A model generated the notes under the pieces. The model made no database searches. It was not told the DNA's origin and saw only the letters and a list, made by a program, of their open reading frames with translations. Shown one piece after another: positions 53,301 through 64,000 of a stretch of 64,000 nucleotides of DNA (positions are counted from its first letter, which is position 1; every line of letters begins with the position of its first letter). The stretch spans positions 2,542,001-2,606,000 of the forward strand of contig NC_091886.1 in NCBI RefSeq assembly GCF_019399895.1, written 5' to 3'. A program made the position numbers and the translations under genes. Source of the stretch: Cardiocondyla obscurior. Its lineage: Eukaryota > Arthropoda > Insecta > Hymenoptera > Formicidae.

Positions 53301-56300
53301 AAGCACGAGGCACAGAATACAAACATTATCATGCGAATTTTTTAAATAGTTTTTTCGTGAATTCGAAATAATATCTTTCATTGCAACGTTGCGTTCAGTT
53401 TAAATAGATGCAACAAAAGTACATTCGACGGAATTTAAAAAGGGGGGTATATAAATATATCGTACACAACGTAATAAAATTAAATTATAACATAAATTTT
53501 GTATTTACCGTCAGCTATTATAGCATGAATTTCATAATTCGCATTATTAATGAGTATGCACAAGTTCTGTGTTTCCATCCTATTTTGAGGGAAGCCCTTG
53601 AATTTCAGGCCTCGATCGAATATAATGCGCGTACGCAGCGTGCATTAACGTTGATTAATTCAGCGGTTTTGTAAATTCACCGTCGGTTAGGCTTGCCATG
53701 CCTTCGAGAGACCGACAGTGGGAAGTGCACGGCGCGGGTATCACCCCATGGTGGCATTCGACATCCGTTTAATTAGCGGGCAAATTGCGAGTTTTAATAC
53801 AGAACGCACCTTGTACCTTCGTTCGCAAAGATATTTGCGGGGACTGAAAAAAATTGTCGTATCTTGTTTTAAAATATAACCGCGATTACAAATTTTAGTA
53901 ATTTAAAATATGTCATTATAAATTTCCTTTTACGAAGTTTTACGATTTTATAAAATTTTTTACAATTAACATCTTTCTTTTAATTTTTTATTCTCGGCTT
54001 TTCGGTACATGTTATTTAATTCTAAATATATTTTAAGTTTTTTTTTTCTTTTATTCGCGTTATGATTAATGCGGAGAACCCCTTTTCATGGCGATCAAGA
54101 AAATAGGGAACCCTTTTGTCGTTGACTTCGACAAGTATTGTTGCGGATACCCGCGCCACGCGACAGCTGCCCGATGATGGTATTGATGTCGCCGGCGAGG
54201 CCTATCTACTATCAAGATGTTCGCGATATAGATACAGATAGTCGGTTATATCGTTAATAAATTCCAATTTTTATTTCGTCTCTCTCTCTTTCTATTTTAA
54301 ATTATTTTATGCAAACAAAATTACCAAACTATTTCAATAATATATACAAAATTACTTATATTATATTAATTTTATATATTAGATTAATTATGTTAATAAT
54401 TTGATCCAACATTCATAAATGAGTATTTTGCTTGCAAATTAACAGATCGTCATATTATCGAATTTCTATTCGCTTTTAGAGATTATGTCCGGAATTCAAT
54501 GTTCACGACTGAATTTCGCAAAGTTATTGTAACACATATTTTCATGGTTATTAAAATCTCGACGCGAGAGGCATCATGGCGTTCTCAAAGCGAACGTGTG
54601 TTATTATTAGGAACTGTCTCGGGCGGACAATGGTTTTCGAGCAATCTGAAACAGAGATACGGTTATGGGCGGCTGTCGCAATAAGTGCTCAAGTGTTTTG
54701 GTAGGTCCGCCGAATGCCGGGTATAATGGAACCTCGAACGCGGTGCGGAGCGGTCTCGCTGTTAAGCGTTCACGTGTATCTCTCGTTGGGAAATAACAAT
54801 TTCCTGCCGCAGCCGAGCTTTGCAGTTGCCCTCCTTGCCCGAATCTCTCGCTGCGCTACTAAACGATTACGATAATTACGATTCGTCGCGTATACCATAA
54901 ACACGCGATCGACTCCGCAAACGCGCGCGTGTTAACGAAAGTCAATTTAATATTTTATATCAGATTTTACACTCGATGACTCGAGATACGGCCCAATGCA
55001 AAATCTAAATACTTAACAAGCCCGTCGAGTATCTCTCTTGCTTAAAAAGAACGACAAACAATTTAGAACAAACGTTTATAAAAAATGTCAAATTAGAATA
55101 AGAGAGGAAGTTACATCTTGATAACCATTTAAGAAGCTAGAAAGAGATAACACTTCGGACGTGATAATTTCGTACGGCGTGCATTTTTATTCGTACTTTT
55201 CGGTTCGAGTAAGGAAAGGGGTCTCGAAAAATACGCCGGATTATAATTCGATCTACGGGGCTTTTTAAAGGGTCAAATTCTATCGACCGTCGTCGATGCC
55301 GATCAATCGCCGATGCGACAAGGCGTACGTTACGCGTGCACGCGTGTGTTTGAGCGCGGGCCCCGCGCCGCACCCCGTGATCGGGCTTAACCAACCGCTT
55401 AAGCACTTCGCGCGAGCGACAAAAGGGTTTCATCCCCGAGAGTCTCGAGCGCGCTAATAGATTGCGCAAATGCTCTTTGCGGAACGACATCCCGAGCGGT
55501 GGCCGGTGGGCGGCAATGGCGGTCGGAGGGGTCTGAAATATTCATCTGGAGCCACCGCGACATTTGGACGGTATAACCTTGGCGATGCCGTCGGCTTTGA
55601 TCTCGTATTCTCGATCGCCGATTGCCGCGCGTATCAAAGAGCTCGATAAGCCTTTCCGCGCCGCTCCACGTTAATCTACCCACGAGAGGCGGGCACGGAT
55701 TTATCTCGGGAATAGAAAACAAATCATTCCTCTCGCAAAGCGTAGTCAAACGAGTTGTCTGTTATGGAATAGAGATATTAATGCTCGATCAGTTATCCGT
55801 ACGCGATTTACATACAAAAGATATAATTATACGCGCGTTACTTTAGAAGGGTCTACGAAATGTGATCGTAGTTATAATTTAGTTGCGCGAGATAAATAAA
55901 TTTAGTGGTTACCATGACGATGTTTAAAAAAAGAAAAATAAAAAAAAGATATTGACGAGTAACGGAAGGATTCTACGCGAAAGTTAATCCCGCTAATTCG
56001 TTAGTAAATCGTACGGGCACTAAACGCCGCGACAAAGACTTTAGTGGTCCCCGTGGAAAGAGCCAACTGTTCATTATCTCGAGAGTGCCGGTCAATCGAC
56101 GAAAGGGAACCCTTTATGCGAGATCGAAATAGCGATGGGCCGACACGAGCCCGAGGTAGGGCCGAGAGGAAAGTGACCGGTACCTTTCTCTCCTTCGACC
56201 GGCGGAGGAGGCCCTCTTTTTTTCCCCCCTTCGTCCACGCCTACTTCGGGGCCCTCACAACAATGGCCATCACGCCGCGACAAAAGCTAAACACCCAAAA

Positions 56301-59300
56301 TATTGGCGAAAATCCCGGCATTCTGTCGCGGTCGATAAGTGGAACGAGATGCCGGGGTTCGCTGGTCCGGGGCCCTACTTAAATATCTCTCTCGGATCTA
56401 ATCTGGTATCCCGCCCTGCTCCGTATAATCTTGTTACTCGGCCAAACGGTCACATTTCTCGCTCCGAGTCCCTCGATCGCAGAATCGTTTCATTGAAATA
56501 TCGGGAGAAAAGAAACGCGGCTCTCTCCGTCTCTTCCACGAGCTCTCAAGAGCTTCCGCTCCAATTGCCCTTTTATTCCGCTCTCTTGAAATTACGCGGC
56601 TCTCTCCTCGCGCCGTGGAGGGACCAACGAATGCGCCCAACGCCTCTCGACGGCGACGGCTCGTGCGGCTCACCCCGAAGAGGCCGAAGAGAGCGCGGCC
56701 GTGTCCGGTACGCCTCGTTAGGTGTAAAGGGCCGCGCGGCTGTAAACACAAATGGCACCCCGCGTTGTTGTCGCCACTTCCGCTACCCTCTCGAGTGGCG
56801 GTTCATCGTTCAGCGCGCTATCGAGTGCACTTTGTAAAGGCATCATTCATCAATCCGCGTCTTCGCACAATCATTATTAGATAATTTATTAATTGCCGCA
56901 TTAAAGTTCTCATATTTACAATTATTCGAAACGAAGTAAAAAGATATCGTTTAAATAGGCATTTAATTAGAAAAAAAAGAAAAAAGTTTTTATTAATTTT
57001 TTTTTTACAGAAATTATATTAATGATTACGATAATTTAAACAATATAAAAATGTGTAAATCAAATTACATTCTAAAGCCGCAAATTTATTTTCGACGTCG
57101 GCCGTCGACGGCGTGTTGGTGGGAAAACAGCGGGCGCGTAACTTATCACAGCTCAGTTGCGCTCGTAAAAAAAAAGAACGCCAGAGAGAGCCCCGGAAAT
57201 CTTGCTGTGAGAAACAGGCCGGCGCCCAATGGGAGCCGCGCACTCTCTTAGAGAGTTTATAAATTATGAATATTTAAGAGCGCGTACGGGCGTACCGGGC
57301 GCGGCGCATTCTCGAGCCGGTCCATTGTAACAGTTGCCGTTGTTGTCGTCGTCAGGGCATCAGGTTATTTTCCCGGTCTCCGGTGCAATAACGTCGCGCA
57401 ACGTGAAAGGGGTGCTTAGGAAACAGGTCGGTACACGACGTTAAAACGGTAGCATCCCTTTGAGACGAGCGTCAAAGCTAATGGACCCCACTCTCTTTGC
57501 CGCGGCACGCTCTTCTCCCTGCAGCTCGCTATCTACCGGTTACTCCACCGACACAATCACGTTGTCAGCACACCAACGTCGACGGGGCATTTCCCGCACC
57601 TTCGACCATCCACCCCCCCGCTCCCCCACCCCCGTGCTTCTCCCTCGCGTTCATCCCCCGCGCCTTCGCCCATCTTCTACTCTTTCCTTCGCCTTGCGTT
57701 ACAAAAGCGGGTCGCGAGGAAGGAGGGCGGGGGGAGGGTAGAAGCCCTGGCGATGTTTAGTACCAGTTGATTGCAAGCTCGTTAGAATATGCATAAAGCA
57801 TCGTTGTTAAATGCCCTTTCTCTTGCGCCGCGGAGGAGAATTTAATGGATATACGCGCGACTCCCGTAATGGCTGGCAGCCCCGGAAGTGTTTGCCAAGT
57901 TTGCGCTATTTGCTAAACGGCTCGCTCCTAGGAATAGTTAACGATCGTACGAATCGTACATATCCAATGAGCGGTGTGTATTCCCACCGTCGCATTTCAA
58001 TATTTCTGTACGGTTTATTGAAGCGAGAGAACTTTGCTTGCCGCCCGGTGCATCTACGGGATCTATATTTATACGTGTGTAAAGTTTCAAAATATATCGC
58101 GGTACATTTTTGCTGCTCGCAGCTGGGGAAAATCTTTAAATCATTAAATCGCGATACAACGTCGGAATAATAGAAATTTGATGCAATATTTTTTTTGCAA
58201 TTATCTTCAACTTTTAGAAATTTGTGAAGCTTTATTTTTCACGTTTTAAGCAGAGATAATTTAATGCGAGTGCAATTTAGACCGTCTAAAATTAAGCTGT
58301 ACGTAAAATTTCGGCGAGATATCGGGATCTGATTTGTTCGATCAGCCGTCGCGAGTATAAATATATATACACCGGGAGAAGTTTGGAAACCGATTAGCAG
58401 TGTATTCCGAAGCATCAAAACCGTTGGATACCTCGTGCCGTGTTCCGACACGAAACTCCGAACGGGCTTCGAACTTGCCGGTCGCTTTGCCGCGACATTT
58501 ATTAACTTTACCAACGGAGAAACTGCCGTGAGTTTCCGCCGGATTACACGGCGAATTAAGCAAGCTGGGATTAGCGTTACCCAATTTTCGCGCAGTTTCC
58601 ATTCCTCTGATAGCGCATCGGCTGGCTCCGCGGGGATTCTCATCTCCTTTAAACAGAATAAAATACAAAGCTAGATCAGGCGAATTGTATAAGGGTCAAA
58701 ATTAAAATTTAAAACGTGTTTAATTATTCTTTTACTCGGTATTCGATTATTATTATTTTTTTTTTTTTTGGTTGAATTATTATTTATCGCGTAATCTGCG
58801 CCGCAAAAACTAGTGATATTTCGAAAGTAGAAACGTTTACGCGACAGAGACTTACCGTGGCGCAAAGAGAGCTCGAGAAGATATGCTTTCGGATGAGAGG
58901 ATGCGGAGGGAAATCGGAGAAGCTGTCAACGGAGCGCCATGCATCTGCCACTTACTCGCGCCACCGCCCTCGATCGCGGGTCTCTGGGGTGTTACCTTTT
59001 TTCCCACAATGACCCACCACTTCGTCACAATTATCGCCATTATAGAGAACGGAGAGAAAAAGAGAGAAAGAGAGAGAGACGAACTACGTGTGCGTTTTAA
59101 CGCGCAAGCAGCGGTACAATGGACCAATATGTATCCGTATCGGCCGCATCTTCACACAGACGGCGTCGTGGACACGACCTGGGGGTCGCTCGTCGCGACC
59201 ACTGCTCGGAATCGACCAATTCTTCTCTCGATCGCTCGTTTTATTGTGTTTTGACAGCATCGGCAGGCTCCGGTTTCGCGCAACCATCCTCGATTCAACG

Positions 59301-61510
59301 TCTCTCTCTCTCTCTTTCTCTTTCGTGTAGTCGGCGGCTAAGAGATCGATCTTATCTCACGGCGTTTCGAGTTTGTGCGCGAATTCGAAAGCGTCTTGCT
59401 CGCACCACCTACCCTTCGACGTCACAACTTATTGCTCCCCTTTCTTGGCTTCTTCGGTTTCCTTTTGCTCCGCTTGCGGCGACGATCTCTATATCTGATC
59501 GAACCCGGAATCTAGAATTACGCGTCCGTCGCTCGCTCGGGTCCTGTTTCGCGCAAGCACAAATACAGCCCGACCCTCGGTTATTTCGAGGAGCAGCTTT
59601 CCTTTGAAAGGCGCGTTTTATCGCGCCTATCTACGCGCGATTTTCGCTTGTTGCCGATAATGCAATGTCCCGGCTACGTAGGCCCGGGTGGTCCATCGCG
59701 GCGCGAAAAAGCGCGCAAAGTGGATTATACCGGGAAATTGCATCTTTTTCACGACGCGATATTCGCGCAAATTTTACCGTTAAATGTGGCTCTAAGAGCC
59801 GTACTTACGTTCAAAATGCTCGCCATCGGATTTATTTACTTACGCGTACACGATCGTCTGGAAACAAATAAATATAATTACCGTGATTTTGACTAACAAC
59901 GTTATATGCGCACGCGATACGTGCAAGATACTTCGTTCTTGGTTAAAACTTTAAATTATTAATTAAATCTTAAATTAAATTTTGCGCTGCTCTAATAAAA
60001 TTTGCTGCGTCACATTTTTAATACGAGCTTGAACTAAGCTACTAATTAAGCATTAATAATAATAATAAATCTCAGTAAAAGAAAAAAAAAATATATATAT
60101 ATACAATTGCCATAATTAAAACCACATTTTTAAATTTTCAATGCTATACGGCTGCCAAATAGAAATGTCAGGTTTTTCGATGATAAAATCGTACAACAAT
60201 GTGCTTTATTTTCCAACGCGAGAGTCGTACTATGTATCCACGCTGATAGCGCGGCATACTCACCGACAGGCAACGCGATATCGTTATCAGCAGCCGTTGC
60301 ACGTACGGGATCTACCGGGTGGCGTGTAACTCGGCCGATGGAACGTTTATATGCCGCGTCGATACGCAACATTGTATTTCCGTTGCTAACAGGCGAGGCT
60401 CGGACACGCAGGGAGTTCGCGAATAGCCGCGACGGGGAACGGGCGTAGAGGAGGGAAGATGCGGGCCCGCGTACCTGAGGGGGGAAACGATGGAGAGGAG
60501 AGAACAGTGGACTGTTATTTGCAACGAGTCGCAACAATTGCAATCCGAGCTGATCACGCGTTCCCCCCGCGCCACCCTTTCGGTTAGGGTAAACGCCATA
60601 TTGTTGCGCCGGTCGGACCTCCCCGCCTCCCCTCCCCGCTTCCTGTGCGATTGAAAATAATGTTTTTGTGCAAGCCGAAACGGCAGATATGAAACCAGCA
60701 TGGCGGATGCTTACAAATAGTTGCGGGGCGGTGACTACGAGTAACGGGGCTACCCGGACGACTTTATCGCGCCTTTGTCCACGAATCGCGCCACACGGAC
60801 GGAAAGGATTCTCCGACGGGCAAGAATGAGTGAGGGTCGCGAGTCTGAGCGCGGAGGGGTGCCGACGGAAATCTCCGATCCGCTCGCTTTTTTTTTTTTA
60901 ATTCTCTTTTTTATCCCATCCCTTCGAGCCCTTCGCGTCGCCGTCTTTCACGCGAGACCGCGGAGATTTTTGCGGCGGTCCCGATATGGAATCGATCACG
61001 AAAACGTTCAAAACGATGGAATCTAATGGAGATTTAACGGGTGCATTAGATGAGCTGATTTATGAAAGTATTCATCAGTTTAACGTTTATTCGAGTATCT
61101 GAATCCGAGAAAAACTGAAGTAACTGAGATAACTGAGATGGGCGCGGCGAATTATGTAGATGGTACGAATTCGTTTAAATAATGTAATTTTTATTTATAA
61201 TTAGCTCGCGATAAATATTAAAAATAATTAAAATAAAAATAAATTAACTATTTTACAGTGAAAGTAACTTTTTCTTTAAATATATATTTTAATTTTTAAT
61301 GGACGATTTAATTAAAATATTTTTATTCGATATAAACCGCAGACAATAAAATAACTAAAAGGAAAAATTAATAAATAGTACAATTATTAAATACAAAGCA
61401 AGTCAAACTTGTCGAAGATGCGCGACATGTCGCACTCAAGTCAAATCTCTAAATATCTGAGTACCCATTTTTCGCACACGTTTCGAAATACGTTACTTGA
61501 AATGTTTACC

Positions 61511-62201
61511 TTAAATAACAAATCACAATCCGCGCGAGCTTCGGAATCGTAAGTAAAGGCCACTCGATCTCGATCTCCTCTCGCCGAGGACGCCGTGCTC
61601 CATGACGACGGGGGCAGCGCGCACAAAGTAGAAGGAGAAGAGCGGCAGGTAGACGAAGAGGAGCGGATGCCATTTCCGAAACTCACGGTGCAGCACACGC
61701 TCTGAAAACGGGAAACACGCATCGATCGTCTCTCAACTCCCCGGTCCAGGATCGGCTATGATATCGAGCTATGTCAGGCCACGTAGAGATAAGAGAGCGG
61801 CGACGTGGTGCGGCGACGACGGCCGCACCATCATCAAGGCCGTCACCATCTCCACTACCACCACCGGTGGCCAGATTACACCGGCCAGGATCAATATCGG
61901 CGACGTCGTAGGCGTGACGACCGGTGGTGGGTTCCATTTTCGTCCGACCCTCCGCTCTTCCATTGGACGACGTGCCGACATTCAGATTCCCTCTGCAGCA
62001 CGGGGTCTCTTGCAGGAACTCGTCGAACAGATACACTCGCTGGTCCCCTCTTCGCGTCGAATGCCGAGTGTTCCCCTTGCACGAATGGGCGGTTCTCCGT
62101 TCGCGCGGCCGCGCATTGAGCGGAACGAGAAACTCGTCGGCGAGGCAGTCGCACACGGCCAAGGATCGTAAATCATGAACAGTCCGCTGTTCGATGCGCA
62201 T
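61511..62201 (-). other. Unresolved GC-rich block open in several frames
   Basis: One minus-strand frame runs from ATG at 62201 for about 171 codons to a consensus-like donor GTGAGT at 61686. It includes the residues YLFDEFLQETPCCRGN. Another minus frame follows an acceptor CCGTTTTCAG at 61702. It encodes a hydrophobic segment (KWHPLLFVYLPLFSFYFVRA) and stops at 61524. A donor GTAAAC begins at 61510. The plus strand is also open at about 61758-62171. Antisense of acidic codons yields hydrophobic residues, so the membrane-like stretch may be an artefact. One real exon, perhaps of a gene divergent from FoxQ2, may be present, but I cannot choose the strand or name a family. Confidence 0.25.
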
Positions 62202-62334
62202 CGCGACAAACAGGGTGAAAACTGTTGGAAAACAGGGACCGTCGGCGGCGCGACGTCGCCACCCCCGGAGCGGTAATTTTCGACGCTAACGTTGAGAAGC
62301 CCCGGCGCGTATCGCGGCAGCGGGCCGGCGAGTT

Positions 62335-62340
62335 CAGTGC
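62335..62340 (+). promoter_or_regulatory. Candidate initiator (TCAGTG) for FoxQ2
   Basis: This is an arthropod-type initiator match 190 bp before the FoxQ2 start codon, with no TATA box about 30 bp upstream and no clear downstream element. It would give a 5' UTR of about 188 nt. The hexamer is common, so support is weak. Confidence 0.2.
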
Positions 62341-62524
62341 GCGGAAAAAGTGCCCAGCTCTTCATTTTCTTTTCGGTTCAATGTTCTCCAATCTGACGAT
62401 CTCATGACCACGTAGTTCGACGTGGAAAACCGTCGCTGATAGCGACGAGCGTTCCTCCCTCGCGGAGAGAACGATCAGGAGTGTCGATCGGGATCGAAGA
62501 TCGGTATTGAGTCGGCTGATAACA

Positions 62525-63754
62525 ATGTGCAGCAACGAGAGCCCACCACCGGCGAAGGAGCCGCTGGCCGTTGGCCTGGGCAATCCGATGGCCGGCTTTC
62601 TGCCGGGCCTCGAGCACTATCGACTACATTTGTACCATTACGCGATGGCGGAACGATTGCGGCTGGCGCAGCAGATACAACATCCTGGCGTGGCGCATCC
62701 TCCTTCGGGGGCGCCGACGGCTCATCTGAGCATGGGCCCGGGATTTCCGGCGCCGCTCCCGCTGTACCCGGCGGCCGCCGCAGCGGCCGGTTACCCTGGG
62801 CGATTAGCGCTATCCATGGCGCTGCTACACCCCCATCATCAACGGATACCCGAGGAACCTAAACCGCAGCACAGCTACATCGGCCTGATCGCCATGGCGA
62901 TACTGTCGTCGCCGGAGAAGAAGCTCGTGCTCTCCGATATATATCAGCACATCCTCGAGCATTATCCGTATTTTCGCACTCGCGGTCCCGGCTGGCGCAA
63001 TTCTATCCGGCACAATCTCTCGCTGAACGACTGCTTCGTCAAGTCCGGCAGAAGCGCTAACGGCAAGGGCCACTACTGGGCGATCCATCCCGCGAACTTG
63101 GAAGATTTCCGCCGCGGTGATTTTCGTCGGCGTAAGGCTCAGCGCAAGGTGCGTCGGCACATGGGCCTGGCGGTCGACGAAGAACCGGATAGTCCCAGTC
63201 CTCCACCTTTACCCGCGACACCGCCGCCTCCGACGGCGCTCGGACCTACGGTGACCTCGCAGCCGATATCCGCGATCTGGCCGCCGCATCACCACCATCA
63301 CCATCAGCAGCAGCAGCAGCAGCAGAGTCCTTTCCCGAGTCAGTCTCTTCGGCAGTCGTCTTTTCAGCCGAGAAAGCGACAGTTCGACGTGGCGTCGCTC
63401 TTGGCGCCGGACGACCAGCAGCATCAGATCGAAGCGGACGTTCTAGGACCAACTAAATCGCGCAGGTTCAGCTGCAGCGAGGACGAGCTGCACGATCTGC
63501 CGGAAGCCGATCAGGACGACGAGGACGTCGACGTCGACGTAGTCGCCGACGCGAACGCGTTACCATCGCCGGGCACGCCGCCGTCGGCCAGTCCGGATAT
63601 GCCGAAGGTCGTGTCCCCGGCCGCTCACTGGAACCACCAGAGTGTACAAAGCGGCGGTCAGCAGCAGCAGCTATCGACCGTACACATAAACAATCATCTG
63701 CACGTCAGGAATTACTACATTCCGACTAATCCCGCCGGCGGGTCCAGCGTCTAA
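62525..63754 (+). CDS. FoxQ2: Forkhead transcription factor FoxQ2 (fd102C-like)
   Basis: An uninterrupted 409-codon frame runs from ATG at 62525 (context AACAATG) to TAA at 63752. The forkhead domain is residues 113-215: KPQHSYIGLIAMAILSSPEK, recognition helix WRNSIRHNLSLNDCF (157-171), GKGHYWAIHPANLEDF and the basic wing FRRGDFRRRKAQRKVRRHMG. The GDFRRRKAQRKVR ending and the HYWAIHPAN block are typical of the FoxQ2 class rather than FoxL1 or FoxG. FoxQ2 acts in anterior or head and neuroectoderm patterning (family knowledge). Other segments are an Ala/Pro-rich N-terminus with LEHYRLHLYHYAMAERLRLA, Pro-rich sequence after the domain, a His6-Gln7 run (255-267), an EH1-like Groucho-binding motif FDVASLL (287-293), an acidic stretch (DQDDEDVDVDVV) and a C-terminal HVRNYYIPTNPAGG. 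No intron is apparent. Confidence 0.93.
   Translation: MCSNESPPPAKEPLAVGLGNPMAGFLPGLEHYRLHLYHYAMAERLRLAQQIQHPGVAHPPSGAPTAHLSMGPGFPAPLPLYPAAAAAAGYPGRLALSMALLHPHHQRIPEEPKPQHSYIGLIAMAILSSPEKKLVLSDIYQHILEHYPYFRTRGPGWRNSIRHNLSLNDCFVKSGRSANGKGHYWAIHPANLEDFRRGDFRRRKAQRKVRRHMGLAVDEEPDSPSPPPLPATPPPPTALGPTVTSQPISAIWPPHHHHHHQQQQQQQSPFPSQSLRQSSFQPRKRQFDVASLLAPDDQQHQIEADVLGPTKSRRFSCSEDELHDLPEADQDDEDVDVDVVADANALPSPGTPPSASPDMPKVVSPAAHWNHQSVQSGGQQQQLSTVHINNHLHVRNYYIPTNPAGGSSV
63287..63325 (+). repeat. FoxQ2: CAY/CAG trinucleotide run coding His6-Gln7
   Basis: Six His codons (mixed CAT and CAC) are followed by seven pure CAG codons. The pure CAG part can vary in length. The run lies between the forkhead domain and the EH1-like motif, in a region expected to be unstructured. 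Confidence 0.9.
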
Positions 63755-64000
63755 TGAAAGGCTCGGAAGAAGTCGGTCGGTTTACGCGGCAGGTACCTTC
63801 AGCGTGTTTCTCGAGTGTCTACGCTTTTCTTAATTTTTTTAAATATTTTTTTTCTTCCATTCTATTCGCGATACGAGCTGTTTTCGAACTACAGAATTTT
63901 ACGACAACTTTCTTTTAATCGACGTCTTATCGAATTCACGATCGCGCGAAATGTTATCGAATGAACGAACAGAATTTAATAGAATACTTCGGGTTTAAAT
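63755..64000 (+). other. FoxQ2: Start of FoxQ2 3' UTR
   Basis: A second in-frame-independent TGA follows the stop closely, and then the sequence becomes AT-rich with a T run near 63836-63854. No AATAAA is present before the window ends, so the transcript end is not included. Confidence 0.6.

Larger units (their letters stand above)
38602..61510. other. Gene desert between fuss and FoxQ2, about 23 kb
   Basis: No protein-coding gene is recognised. Open frames are short and occur mostly in CpG-rich patches (39.0, 40.2, 43.1-43.6, 45.2-46.5, 48.6-49.1, 52.4-52.8, 55.1-57.7 and 58.4-60.7 kb), where stop codons are rarer by composition. It contains microsatellites, two hairpins (47071-47143 and 49751-49810) and a long pyrimidine tract (39222-39351). 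Flanked by two developmental regulators, it is a natural place for enhancers (inference). Confidence 0.45.

Noticed and set aside
1..64000. CRISPR arrays, bacterial operons, transposase or reverse-transcriptase genes and viral insertions
   Set aside because: None was seen. There is no regularly spaced repeat-spacer pattern and no recognisable mobile-element or viral protein motif in any frame read.

Overview
The window looks like nuclear DNA of an insect, most probably a hymenopteran and perhaps an ant. Three animal developmental or neuronal genes with insect-type protein sequence are present. Introns have GT..AG borders. Intergenic DNA is AT-rich with many A/T homopolymers and microsatellites, and it alternates with CpG-rich islands. 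I see no bacterial operon, Shine-Dalgarno pattern, CRISPR array, tRNA, rRNA or transposon protein. The order-level call is an inference from overall texture, not from a marker gene.

Layout. (1) 1154-4278, plus strand: the last five coding exons of an endophilin-A gene (EndoA/SH3GL). They encode the end of the BAR domain, a proline-rich linker and the complete C-terminal SH3 domain, with a long microsatellite-rich 3' region after them. (2) 5.3-15.3 kb: no gene that I can support. (3) 33669-31575, minus strand: four coding exons of fussel/SKOR (fuss), a Ski/Sno-family transcriptional co-repressor, carrying the Ski/Dac homology domain and the SMAD-binding zinc domain. Exon 4 ends on a consensus donor in phase 0, and a phase-compatible coding exon lies at 17259-17130. 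The gene may therefore continue to the left across an intron of about 14.3 kb. (4) 35.9-38.6 kb: two adjacent families of diverged tandem duplications, about 420 bp and about 550 bp per unit. The second duplicates a donor/acceptor cassette and may be a spliced non-coding transcript. (5) 38.6-61.5 kb: a gene desert with microsatellites and two hairpins that could be structured RNAs. (6) 61.5-62.2 kb: a GC-rich block open in several frames that I could not resolve. (7) 62525-63754, plus strand: an intronless 409-residue forkhead gene of the FoxQ2/fd102C type with an EH1-like Groucho motif.

How the genes relate: endophilin-A acts in synaptic vesicle endocytosis. fuss and FoxQ2 encode nuclear regulators of neural/anterior patterning and are about 29 kb apart. 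From general knowledge, Drosophila fuss and fd102C both lie on the small fourth chromosome, so their linkage here may be ancient. No pathway joins all three genes. The non-coding DNA around fuss and FoxQ2 is the likeliest place for new biology, namely regulatory elements and non-coding RNA.
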